From: Clostridiaceae bacterium
GTDB lineage: Bacteria > Bacillota > Clostridia > Lachnospirales > Lachnospiraceae
Assembly (NCBI GenBank): GCA_902362725.1
Contig: CABIXM010000003.1
Coordinates: 1 to 64,000 of the forward strand
Reading direction: 5' to 3'
DNA length: 64,000 nt
Under the pieces are notes generated by a model. The model was given only the letters and a program-made list of their open reading frames with translations, searched no databases and had not been told where the DNA came from. A program made the position numbers and the translations under genes. Below are positions 33,413 through 42,972 of this stretch, piece after piece; the first letter of the stretch is position 1; the number at the start of each line of letters is the position of its first letter.

Positions 33413-35323
33413 ATGAATCGACAGATAACAATCCTGCAAAAACTGGGAGAGGGAACGGAATACACCATCCGACAACTGGCTGTATTATGCGAGACTTCGT
33501 ATAAAATGATGCAGGACGAGCTATGGGATTTGAACGCAGTTCTGGAAAAGAAGAAATGTCAGACCCGGATAACTATTCAGAGTGGAAAAGGGGTAGCTTT
33601 GGAGCAGGCGGACAGGGGAGAAATCGACGCCCTGATTAGGGAGCTTCAGCAGAAGGAAGAACAGCGGGAACAGACAAAAGAATACTGGATCAAAAAAATC
33701 GCGTTCCAGCTTCTGTCCGAGGATTACCTGAAGGTAGATACCCTGTGTGAGCAGATGGCGGCGTCCAGAACCTATGTCAATAAATTTCTGACGGAGGCAA
33801 AGCAGCGGCTGGAAAAGAAGGATATCCATGTGTGCTCCCGTCCCCATTACGGCCTGTACAGTCAGGGAAGCGAAGAAAATATCAGAAGTTTTCTGTTTGA
33901 AGAGTTGGTGCATGAGCCGGAAAAGACGCAGAATGAACTGCTGCTTATCGAGCCTGTGGATCTGCTTCTTCTGAAAGAAGAAATCATGGCGTACATCCAC
34001 AAATTTGAATTTCGGATGAGCGACGTGAATCTGGAACAGTTTCTGCTGTATAGTACGATTCTGGCAGTCCGGGTCAGGAAAGGAAAAACCGTAGAACAGT
34101 CCGGCGTTGAGCCGGAGCATGAGACCGGAGAATACATCTTATCCGAGCGGATCGCGTCATCGGTCGCGAACTTTGCGAACATCGAAATTGGTCGGGAAGA
34201 AATTTGGTGGATTCACCGTTTCCTAGTGGGAAAATGTGTGAAAAAAACGGGAAAACCGGAAAAAGAAACCGGAGTGCTGATTGAGTCTGTAATTGAAAAG
34301 GCCATCGCGCTGGTAAAAGAAAAATATGGCTTCGACTTTGAAAAAGATATCGAGCTGTACAGCTCTCTTGCCATTCACCTGAAAGCGCTGATGGAGCGGG
34401 TCAGCCTTCGGAATTATTCCGTAAATCCCATGCTGGACGAGGTGAAAAGCTATTCCCTTCTGGCCTACGATATGGCGGTGGACATCTCCATCTTAATCAA
34501 TCGGATGACGGACGCGGTGCTTCCGGATGATGAAATCAGCTACATTGCCATTTATTTCCATCTGGCTATTGAGCGGAAGGGACGGAATCTGAAATATGTC
34601 CGGGCGCTGGTGGTCTGCCCCACCGGAAAAGGAATGTCAGAGCTGGTGACTGTGATCCTGAAAAAGCAGTATGGGGAATATCTGTCCGCCATCAAGACCT
34701 GTAGCTACTATGAGCTTCCGGGAATGCCTTTTGAGGAATACGATTATATCTTCACCATGGCTCCCTTAAAGCTGGAAGTTCCCCTTCCAGTCATCGAATT
34801 CAGCCTGAATGAATCCGTCTGCCGGGCCAGAGAAGTGAAGCTTAAGAGCCTGGGAATCGAGAAAAACACCTATCCGCTGCTTCAGTTTTCTTCGGAAAAA
34901 TTGTTTTTCGCAGACGTCAGGGCGACGAATAAGCGGGAAGCCCTGGAAGAGATCACGGAGCGTCTGGGAAAGGTGATAAAGCTGTCGGAGGATTTCGTAG
35001 AATCCGTGATGCGGAGAGAAAAAATCGTACCCACAGAGCTGGAAAACGGCTTTGCGATTCCCCACCCGCTGGAACGGGGAAAGGCAGAACGTTCCTTCTT
35101 TTCCGTGACCGTCCTGATGACGCCTATTGTCTGGGACAAACGAAAAATAAGAATTATATTATTATCCTACATAGAAGGAGATTCTGAAAATCTGGGGCTG
35201 TTTTATGACAGCTTCGCGCAGCTGGTATCGAACCGGGAATATACGGCGATGCTGGCGGAAAAACCGACTTACGAATGCCTGACGGACATCGCGCGGCGGA
35301 TAAGCCGGGAGTTAAATCTATAA
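33413..35323 (+). CDS. PRD-containing PTS-responsive transcriptional regulator (LicR/MtlR-like)
   Basis: The product is 636 aa. The order is: N-terminal HTH domains (about residues 1-170), two PTS regulation domains (about 185-400), an EIIB-like domain (about 405-490; ALVVCPTGKGMSELV) and a C-terminal EIIA-like domain (about 497-636; ENGFAIPHPLERG with the phosphorylatable His). This is the architecture of transcriptional activators such as LicR and MtlR, controlled by PTS phosphorylation, rather than that of BglG antiterminators, which lack the EII domains. It lies 66 nt upstream of the PTS genes and most likely activates them when beta-glucosides are present. Confidence 0.92.
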   Translation: MNRQITILQKLGEGTEYTIRQLAVLCETSYKMMQDELWDLNAVLEKKKCQTRITIQSGKGVALEQADRGEIDALIRELQQKEEQREQTKEYWIKKIAFQLLSEDYLKVDTLCEQMAASRTYVNKFLTEAKQRLEKKDIHVCSRPHYGLYSQGSEENIRSFLFEELVHEPEKTQNELLLIEPVDLLLLKEEIMAYIHKFEFRMSDVNLEQFLLYSTILAVRVRKGKTVEQSGVEPEHETGEYILSERIASSVANFANIEIGREEIWWIHRFLVGKCVKKTGKPEKETGVLIESVIEKAIALVKEKYGFDFEKDIELYSSLAIHLKALMERVSLRNYSVNPMLDEVKSYSLLAYDMAVDISILINRMTDAVLPDDEISYIAIYFHLAIERKGRNLKYVRALVVCPTGKGMSELVTVILKKQYGEYLSAIKTCSYYELPGMPFEEYDYIFTMAPLKLEVPLPVIEFSLNESVCRAREVKLKSLGIEKNTYPLLQFSSEKLFFADVRATNKREALEEITERLGKVIKLSEDFVESVMRREKIVPTELENGFAIPHPLERGKAERSFFSVTVLMTPIVWDKRKIRIILLSYIEGDSENLGLFYDSFAQLVSNREYTAMLAEKPTYECLTDIARRISRELNL

Positions 35324-35389
35324 ATACGTACGTAAACATGCATGTTAGTAACATAAAAACAAAAGCAAACAAACATAAGGAGAGTGTAT

Positions 35390-36628
35390 ATGAAGAAGTT
35401 TTATAGCTTTATGGAGGAAAAACTGGTTCCCTTTACGAACCGGGTAGCTAGCATTCCGTTCTTAGTCGTTATGAGAAATGCAATGATGTCGCTGGTAGCG
35501 TTACTGGTAGTAGGTTCCATTGCGGCCATGATTGCGAAATTGCCGATTGATGCGTTTCAGACAGTGATGGCACCGGTGATTCCCTTATTTACCGCCATCA
35601 ATCAGGCCACAACCGGCATGATGGGACTGACGGCGGCCATAGCCGTAGGTTATTACGGAGCTACCCAGTATGATGTGGATGTGGTTCCGGCTATGCTGAT
35701 TTCCACCTGTTCCTTCCTGGCTTCCCAGCTTACGGAGGACGGCCTGAACACTGGAGGTCTGGATTCCAACGGCCTTCTGGCAGCCCTGGTTATCGGCTTT
35801 ATTTCCGTAAAGGTGATGGCGTTCCTGAAAAAGAAAAATATCGGCGTGAAGATGCCGGCGGGCGTTCCGGAGGCAGTGGCGCAGTCCCTGAATTCTCTGG
35901 TCCCGATTACGGTTATGGTTATGGTATTCGCATTCATTTCCCGGGTACTGGGCTTTGAGATTAATGCGTTTCTGATCGGAATCATGCAGCCCTTTGCCAA
36001 TATCTTCAATACCCTGCCAGGCTATGTGATTTACCATATGGCATGTGCGTTCTGCTTTTTCTGCGGACTGAACTCCTGGATCATTATGGCGCCGATTTTT
36101 CCGATTCTGGTATCCAACGGCGCAGCCAATGAGGCAGCTTATCTGGCAGGCGAGACTATTCCATATATCATCACCAACTCCACTGATATCCTGATCTGGG
36201 TAGGTGGAACCGGAGCAACCATGGCTTTGGTACTTCTGATGACCTTCCGGGTCAAGAGCGCGGCATACAAGGCGGTGGGAAAAGTATCCCTGCTTCCGGG
36301 CATCTTTGAAATCAACGAGCCGGTCATTTTCGGAACCCCGATTTGTATGAACCCGCTGTATTTCATTCCATTTGTTATCCTTCCGGGAATCCTGGCAGGA
36401 GCGACCTACGCGCTGATGGACGCAGGCATCGTGGCTATGCCCTGCATTGCCAACCTGACCTGGAGAACACCGCCCATCCTGATTGGCTATCTGATGTCCA
36501 ACGGACATGTGAGCACCCTGATCTGGGCAATCCTGGTATTTGTCATCACCCTGGTGGTATACTACCCGTTCTTCAAGATTGGCGACAAAATGGAATACGA
36601 AAAAGAGTTGGAAGCTGAAAATGAGTAA
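35390..36628 (+). CDS. PTS lactose/cellobiose-family EIIC permease
   Basis: The product is 412 aa with about ten hydrophobic segments, typical of the CelB/LicC family that moves and helps phosphorylate cellobiose or related beta-glucosides. Signatures include MRNAMMSLVALLVVGS near residue 28, the active-site-like FEINEPVIFGTPICMNPL (about 305-322) and FPILVSNGAANEAAYLAGE. ATG 35390 with GGAGAG upstream is chosen; a GTG two codons earlier is possible. EIIB and EIIA follow in the same operon. Confidence 0.93.
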   Translation: MKKFYSFMEEKLVPFTNRVASIPFLVVMRNAMMSLVALLVVGSIAAMIAKLPIDAFQTVMAPVIPLFTAINQATTGMMGLTAAIAVGYYGATQYDVDVVPAMLISTCSFLASQLTEDGLNTGGLDSNGLLAALVIGFISVKVMAFLKKKNIGVKMPAGVPEAVAQSLNSLVPITVMVMVFAFISRVLGFEINAFLIGIMQPFANIFNTLPGYVIYHMACAFCFFCGLNSWIIMAPIFPILVSNGAANEAAYLAGETIPYIITNSTDILIWVGGTGATMALVLLMTFRVKSAAYKAVGKVSLLPGIFEINEPVIFGTPICMNPLYFIPFVILPGILAGATYALMDAGIVAMPCIANLTWRTPPILIGYLMSNGHVSTLIWAILVFVITLVVYYPFFKIGDKMEYEKELEAENE

Positions 36629-36635
36629 AAATGAA

Positions 36636-36670
36636 AAAAGGGTCTGCGGTGGAGAAAGTCGCAGACCCGG
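36636..36670 (+). promoter_or_regulatory. Intercistronic hairpin between EIIC and EIIB
   Basis: GGGTCTGCG (about 36639-36647) pairs exactly with CGCAGACCC (about 36659-36667) with an 11-nt loop and no T-run. Such hairpins can protect or mark processing of upstream mRNA and so set EIIC to EIIB ratios. Confidence 0.65.
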
Positions 36671-36687
36671 AAAAGGAGAGACTGGTT

Positions 36688-37002
36688 ATGGAAAAAATTC
36701 ATGTATTATTGATGTGTTCCTCTGGAATGTCCTCAACAATTATCAAGGCAAATATGGCAAAGGCAGCTGAAAAAATGGGTATCGATCTGACGGTAGACGC
36801 CAAGGCAGAGTCCGCGGTAAACGTGGAGCGTGATATGAATCCGGCGGATATTATCATGCTGGCTCCGCAGGTGCGCTATATCAAGAGCGATATCGAGAAA
36901 AAGTCCGGCGGAAAACCGGTGGAGGTCATGAGCATGCGGGACTACGGGCTTGGCAACGGCGAGTCCATTCTGAAGGAAGCGTTAAAAAAATTGGAAAATT
37001 AA
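36688..37002 (+). CDS. PTS lactose/cellobiose-family EIIB
   Basis: The product is 104 aa. The phosphorylated cysteine is Cys10 in HVLLMCSSGMSSTII, and the rest matches the CelA/LicB fold (APQVRYIKSDIEKK near residue 57). It passes phosphate from EIIA to the incoming sugar. ATG 36688 follows AAAAGGAGAG. An upstream in-frame ATG at 36631 would place the intercistronic hairpin inside the coding region and is judged unlikely. Confidence 0.93.
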   Translation: MEKIHVLLMCSSGMSSTIIKANMAKAAEKMGIDLTVDAKAESAVNVERDMNPADIIMLAPQVRYIKSDIEKKSGGKPVEVMSMRDYGLGNGESILKEALKKLEN

Positions 37003-37026
37003 AAGAAAATTAGAAGGAAAATGTAA

Positions 37027-38797
<1,771 letters not shown>

Positions 38798-38831
38798 GAG
38801 AAAAAAAAAAAGATAGATAGCATTTTTCATG

Positions 38832-38873
38832 GTTCCATGGTATGATAATTGCAAATACCATGGAACTATTTTT
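38832..38873 (+). terminator. Intrinsic terminator after the PTS operon
   Basis: GTTCCATGGTA (38832-38842) pairs exactly with TACCATGGAAC (38856-38866), followed by TATTTTTAT. Confidence 0.88.
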
Positions 38874-39148
38874 ATATAAAGCGGAGAATCCTGCTTCGAA
38901 GGATTTTTCCTGGGGATTTTATTGCCACATGCAGAAGCGGAAAGACCCATGATTATGATATTGTGGAGGGGCCTATGGCAAATGATACAATCTGGAACTA
39001 TGTAAATGATTTCCTTTCGGGACGTATTAACAGAAAACAGTTCTGGGCGCTGGCAGAATTTAAATATCCAACGCATCAGATTAGTTTTCACACATTGTCT
39101 GTGTTGGATTGTCTGAAGTTTGTAAGAAGTGAGGTCGTTTATGGGTGA
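38849..39148 (+). pseudogene. C-terminal remnant of a DUF3990-like (ADP-ribosyltransferase-fold) gene
   Basis: The frame reads FPGDFIATCRSGKTHDYDIV, then EGPMANDTIWNYVNDFLSG, and ends HQISFHTLSVLDCLKFVRSE. From memory this matches the C-terminal third of DUF3990 proteins (a 'DYDIV.GP.AND' motif followed by 'Q..FHT..AL..L.FV.S'). The N-terminal part, which would carry the ART-like 'YHGS' region, is absent; the previous gene's terminator lies where it should be. An internal ATG at 38975 with GGAGGGG could still express 57 residues. The next gene overlaps by 8 nt, so the pair looks like a former multi-gene cassette that lost its first part. Confidence 0.55.
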
Positions 39149-39584
39149 GAAAGAGCGGAATGATTATTTTTATGTCTGTGCGCTGATTGAGTATATTGCA
39201 AGAGAGACGCGGAATCATCGGGGCGATATTGTCAGGACGATTGGGAAAAAGGGAATAGAAAAATTGCTGTGCGATGCGGAGGTAAATCATTGTCTGAGCT
39301 TTGAACAGGTCAGCGATGAGGTGATTTCCTATTATAAGATAACCCGGGGAGAATTTGATACAATATCCGGCTGTCGATATTCTGTGCCGAGTTTTCTCGA
39401 TATCGGGAAGCTCTACAGTATTATGATAGAGGACTGTGCGGAAAAGGGAAAAGAAGTAGAGGAGTTGATAAAAATCTTTACTTCTTTTATCAGCGACGCC
39501 ATATCAGATTTTAATTCGGATCTGTATTACCAGAATCCGGATTATCTGGAATGGTCCTATCGAGAGGGGCATCTGCTGGATTAA
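39141..39584 (+). CDS. Uncharacterised protein, partner gene of DUF3990-like cassettes
   Basis: The product is 147 aa, predicted soluble and largely helical, with no known catalytic motif. The opening CALIEYIARETRNHRGDIVRTIGKKGI and the ending SDLYYQNPDYLEWSYREGHL (split) resemble hypothetical proteins that I recall being encoded next to DUF3990 and DUF3791 genes in clostridia. The ATG at 39141 lies inside ATGGGTGA, overlapping the upstream remnant's stop, with GTGAGG as ribosome binding site; a GTG at 39129 is an alternative start. If the cassette is a toxin-antitoxin-like unit, this would be a surviving accessory or antitoxin gene, but that is inference. Confidence 0.6.
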   Translation: MGEKERNDYFYVCALIEYIARETRNHRGDIVRTIGKKGIEKLLCDAEVNHCLSFEQVSDEVISYYKITRGEFDTISGCRYSVPSFLDIGKLYSIMIEDCAEKGKEVEELIKIFTSFISDAISDFNSDLYYQNPDYLEWSYREGHLLD

Positions 39585-39594
39585 AAAACAGGGG

Positions 39595-39623
39595 TTGACA
39601 ATAACAGCGACATTTGCTATCCT
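39595..39623 (+). promoter_or_regulatory. SigA-type promoter of the leuA T-box transcript
   Basis: Perfect TTGACA, 17 nt, TATCCT, immediately upstream of the T-box leader. Confidence 0.85.
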
Positions 39624-39629
39624 AGACTA

Positions 39630-39972
39630 CAGATATTAGATAAATGCGAGGACGAGGAGTAGTACGATTCCCTTGGAGTTCAGAGAGCTGCTGGCTGGTG
39701 TGAAGTAGCGGAAGAGAGAATGGGAACTGACCTCAGAGCGGCTGTCCGAAATCCGGTGCCTGATTCTCAGAAAGATTTCAGGAAAAGGAAAGTAGAAGCA
39801 GACGGAGCCCGACCGTTACAGCGGGGAGGATATAAGGTTCGATAATTGTATTGATGAAGAATCCGTATCCGATGAGAGTGTGAATGAGATTCACGAAAAT
39901 GGAGTGGTACCGCGTAAGGCGAATAAGTCTTCCGTCTCCGTTGGCAGCAGGCTGACGGAGGCGGATTTTTTT
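39630..39972 (+). promoter_or_regulatory. T-box riboswitch specific for tRNA-Leu, upstream of leuA
   Basis: The leader has the T-box sequence GAGTGGTACCGCG (39902-39914). Stem I contains conserved parts (AGAGAGCTG near 39680 and GGGAACTGACCTCAGAGCGG at 39722-39741). The specifier triplet in the GAA-NNN-ACC context is CTG (39727-39729), a leucine codon, which fits leuA. The terminator TCCGTCTCCGT (39931-39941) pairs with ACGGAGGCGGA (39955-39965) and is followed by seven T. Uncharged tRNA-Leu binding should favour the antiterminator and allow leuA transcription. Confidence 0.92.
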
Positions 39973-40074
39973 ACGCGAGCAACGAGTCAAAGTCCGTGCT
40001 TGCACGAGACCTTGACGACTGCCGTGATAACGAGTAAAATTCGCGAAGCGTATTTTATCTCGTTGCGGAAATCC
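39963..40074 (+). promoter_or_regulatory. Second foldback between the T-box terminator and leuA
   Basis: GGATTT (39963-39968) pairs with AAATCC (40069-40074), and GCAACGAG (39979-39986) pairs with CTCGTTGC (40059-40066). Inner hairpins include GTGCTTGCAC, GTCAAAG/CTTGAC and CGAGTAAAAT with ATTTTATCTCG (40031-40062). The outer stem shares bases with the T-box terminator arm and T-run, so the two structures are mutually exclusive. Confidence 0.6.
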
Positions 40075-40158
40075 ACGTTCCTGTAGGTTGCCATACCGCA
40101 TATCTATTATCGAAATGCAGAATAACACAACACACAGAACAAAAGGAGAGAAAACATC

Positions 40159-41817
40159 ATGATGAATTACAGGAAATACCAGAGACAGTACTTTTTACCG
40201 CCCTATCCCTGCATGAAATGGGCTGAGAAGGATTACGTGGATAAGGCTCCTATCTGGTGCAGCGTGGATCTGCGCGACGGCAATCAGGCCCTGGTGGTTC
40301 CCATGACCCTGGAGCAGAAGGTGGGCTTCTTCAAGCTCCTCTGCAAAGTAGGTTTCAAGGAGATCGAGGTGGGCTTCCCGGCAGCGTCCGAGACTGAGTA
40401 TGAGTTCCTTCGCACTCTGATTGAGCAGGATCTGATTCCGGATGACGTGACCATCCAGGTACTGACCCAGGCCAGAGAGCATATCATCCGCAAGACCTTC
40501 GCTGCGCTGGAGGGCGCGAAGCAGGCCATCGTGCATGTATACAATTCCACTTCCGTGGCACAGCGGGAGCAGGTATTCCATAAATCCAAGGAAGAAATCC
40601 TGAAGATCGCCGTGGACGGCGCGGAGCTTCTGAAGAAGCTGGCGTCCGAGACCGAAGGCAATTTCCGTTTCGAGTACAGTCCGGAGAGTTTCACCGGAAC
40701 CGAGCCGGAGTACGCACTGGAGGTGTGCAACGCCGTTCTGGATGTGTGGAAGCCCACGGCGGATAAGAAAGCCATCATCAACCTTCCGGTAACCGTACAG
40801 CATTCCATGCCCCACGTATACGCAAGCCAGGTGGAGTACATGTGCGAAAACCTGAAATACCGCGAGAACGTCATCGTTTCCCTGCATCCCCACAATGACC
40901 GGGGCTGCGGCGTGGCAGACACCGAGATGGGCCTTCTGGCAGGCGCCGACCGTGTGGAGGGCACCCTCTTTGGAAATGGCGAGCGCACCGGTAACGTGGA
41001 CGTGGTAACTCTGGCTATGAACCTGTATTCCCAGGGCGTGGATCCGAAGATGGACTTCAGCAATATGCCGGAGGTCTGCGAGGCTTATGAGAAGTTCACG
41101 GGCATGAAGGTCAATGAGAGAAGCCCCTACGCGGGCGCGCTGGTATTCGCGGCCTTCTCCGGTTCCCATCAGGACGCCATTGCAAAGGGCATGAACTACC
41201 GGGTCGAGAACGATCCGGAGCACTGGACCGTACCCTATCTGCCCATCGATCCCACAGACGTCAGCCGCAACTATGACGCAGACGTGATTCGTATCAACAG
41301 CCAGTCCGGAAAGGGCGGCGTAGGCTATATCCTGGAGCACAACTTCGGCCTCAATCTGCCGCCGAAGATGCGGGAGGCTATGGGTTATGCAGCCAAGGAC
41401 GCGTCCGATCACCAGAACAAGGAACTGATGCCGAAGGAGATCTTCGAGATCTTCAAGAAGAAGTTCGAGGGCATTACGGCTCCCTACAATATTACGGAAG
41501 TACATTTCAAACAGGTGGACGGTATCACCGCAGAGGTTCATACCGAGTATCAGGGAGAAAAGAAGGTTCTCTACGCTACCGGAAACGGCCGTCTGAACGC
41601 AGTCAGCAATGCGCTTAAGAAGGGATATGGCCTGGAGTACAGCCTGGTTACTTATCAGGAGCATGCTCTGGAGCAGAGTTCCAGCTCCCGCGCCATCGCC
41701 TATGTGGGCCTCCAGAAGCCGGACGGCACCTTGGCCTGGGGCGCAGGCGTGGATCCGGATATCATCCGCGCTTCCATCGACGCGCTTCTGACAGCCATCA
41801 ACAATTCCGTGGCATAG
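40159..41817 (+). CDS. leuA: 2-isopropylmalate synthase (long form)
   Basis: The product is 552 aa and makes 2-isopropylmalate from acetyl-CoA and 2-oxoisovalerate, the committed step of leucine synthesis. The N-terminal DLRDGNQALVVPM and the metal-binding VSLHPHNDRGCG mark the DRE-TIM catalytic barrel. The last 120 or so residues form the leucine-sensing regulatory domain (LNAVSNALKKGYGL, SSSRAIAYVGLQ). The MMNYRKYQRQYFLPPYPC start is typical of the actinobacterial/clostridial long form. It is controlled by the Leu T-box upstream and lies about 9 kb from leuCD. Confidence 0.95.
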   Translation: MMNYRKYQRQYFLPPYPCMKWAEKDYVDKAPIWCSVDLRDGNQALVVPMTLEQKVGFFKLLCKVGFKEIEVGFPAASETEYEFLRTLIEQDLIPDDVTIQVLTQAREHIIRKTFAALEGAKQAIVHVYNSTSVAQREQVFHKSKEEILKIAVDGAELLKKLASETEGNFRFEYSPESFTGTEPEYALEVCNAVLDVWKPTADKKAIINLPVTVQHSMPHVYASQVEYMCENLKYRENVIVSLHPHNDRGCGVADTEMGLLAGADRVEGTLFGNGERTGNVDVVTLAMNLYSQGVDPKMDFSNMPEVCEAYEKFTGMKVNERSPYAGALVFAAFSGSHQDAIAKGMNYRVENDPEHWTVPYLPIDPTDVSRNYDADVIRINSQSGKGGVGYILEHNFGLNLPPKMREAMGYAAKDASDHQNKELMPKEIFEIFKKKFEGITAPYNITEVHFKQVDGITAEVHTEYQGEKKVLYATGNGRLNAVSNALKKGYGLEYSLVTYQEHALEQSSSSRAIAYVGLQKPDGTLAWGAGVDPDIIRASIDALLTAINNSVA

Positions 41818-41843
41818 AAAGCAGGATAAAAACAAGCGGAAAC

Positions 41844-41876
41844 ATGAGGCCTCTCCACGTTCAGAGGCCTCATTTT
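41844..41876 (+). terminator. Intrinsic terminator after leuA
   Basis: ATGAGGCCTC (41844-41853) pairs exactly with GAGGCCTCAT (41864-41873), followed by TTTT. Confidence 0.9.
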
Positions 41877-41999
41877 ACATGTACGCCTGTGGCGGACATG
41901 CTGTGCCAAAACTGTGGTTTTTCAAAGTTCTGTGGAAATGCCGGATAGAATGGGCTATAATATAAAATAAGAAGAAAAACGGAAAGGAAAGAAACGGGT

Positions 42000-42797
42000 A
42001 TGCGGATCGCACTGGCACAGACGGAGCCTCTCTGGGAGGCAAAACACGAAAACTTTGAGCGCGCGGAGCGCTTTTTGCAAGAAGCGAGAGAGCGGCAGGC
42101 GGAATTTGTTTTATTTCCGGAAATGAGCATGACCGGCTTTTCCATGCATCCGGAGAAGATCGGGGAACCGGCGGAGAAACCGGAGACACTGCGGTATTTT
42201 GCAAAGAAGGCGGCAGAATACGGCCTGTATATCGGCATGGGCTATGTGGAATATCGGGAGCCAAAGTCCTATAACCGTTATGCGATCATCAGCCCGCAGG
42301 GCGAGATTTTAACGGATTACAGGAAGATTCATCCCTTTACGTTTGGAACCGAGTCGGTGCATTACGCAGGCGGCGATACTTTAAGCTTCTGCAAGGTAGG
42401 TGACTGGACGGTCTCGCCCTTTATCTGCTACGATCTGCGTTTCCCGGAGATCTTTCAGCTGGCCTCCCCGCAGGCGGAGCTCATCGTAGTACCAGCCAAT
42501 TGGCCGGAGGACCGGGTAGGGCATTTTAAAACCTTACTGAAGGCCCGGGCTATTGAAAACCAGTGCTACATCGCCGGAATCAACCGGGTGGGACATGCCA
42601 GAACCTTAAGCTACAGCGGGGATTCCATGATTGTAGATCCGTTGGGGAATGAACTGGCCCATGGAGGAAGAGAAGAAGAGCTGCTGGTGGCGGACTTGGA
42701 TTTGGACATGGTGCGGAAGTACCGGGAGACTTTTCCGGCGAAGGTTGACCGGAAGCCGGAGCTATACCGGAAGCTGGCGGATGGGCTGCATATCTAA
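42000..42797 (+). CDS. Carbon-nitrogen hydrolase (nitrilase superfamily, omega-amidase-like)
   Basis: The product is 265 aa with the nitrilase-family catalytic triad in place: Glu41 (LFPEMSMTG), Lys109 (DYRKIHPF) and Cys143 (FICYDLRFPE). The PHPF-like KIHPFTFGTES and DLRFPE contexts resemble the Nit2/YafV omega-amidase branch, which hydrolyses alpha-ketoglutaramate and related amides. The substrate is inferred only. An AAAGGAAAG ribosome binding site lies before the ATG. It is a single gene between leuA and thrC. Confidence 0.87.
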   Translation: MRIALAQTEPLWEAKHENFERAERFLQEARERQAEFVLFPEMSMTGFSMHPEKIGEPAEKPETLRYFAKKAAEYGLYIGMGYVEYREPKSYNRYAIISPQGEILTDYRKIHPFTFGTESVHYAGGDTLSFCKVGDWTVSPFICYDLRFPEIFQLASPQAELIVVPANWPEDRVGHFKTLLKARAIENQCYIAGINRVGHARTLSYSGDSMIVDPLGNELAHGGREEELLVADLDLDMVRKYRETFPAKVDRKPELYRKLADGLHI

Positions 42798-42825
42798 CTT
42801 TCGACGTAATGATTTAACGTAATAA

Positions 42826-42865
42826 AGAGCTGCGCATTGACGCGGCTCTTCTGTTCTGTTATAAT
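42826..42865 (+). promoter_or_regulatory. thrC promoter embedded in a hairpin
   Basis: TTGACG (42837-42842), 17 nt, TATAAT (42860-42865). The -35 lies in the loop and right arm of a hairpin AAGAGC-GCG/CGC-GCTCTT (42826-42851), probably the end of the preceding transcript. Confidence 0.75.
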
Positions 42866-42972
42866 GATTGAGAATTTTGTGAGAAAAAGAATCACGATTT
42901 GCAGTTTCAGCCCGGCAAAAGGGCGGTCTGGCAGATGCGTTGATCAGAATACGAGAAAAGGGGACGACAACT

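Noticed and set aside
36631-36687. EIIB starting at 36631
   Set aside because: The extra 19 residues encode the intercistronic hairpin and do not resemble EIIB, while ATG 36688 has a good ribosome binding site.
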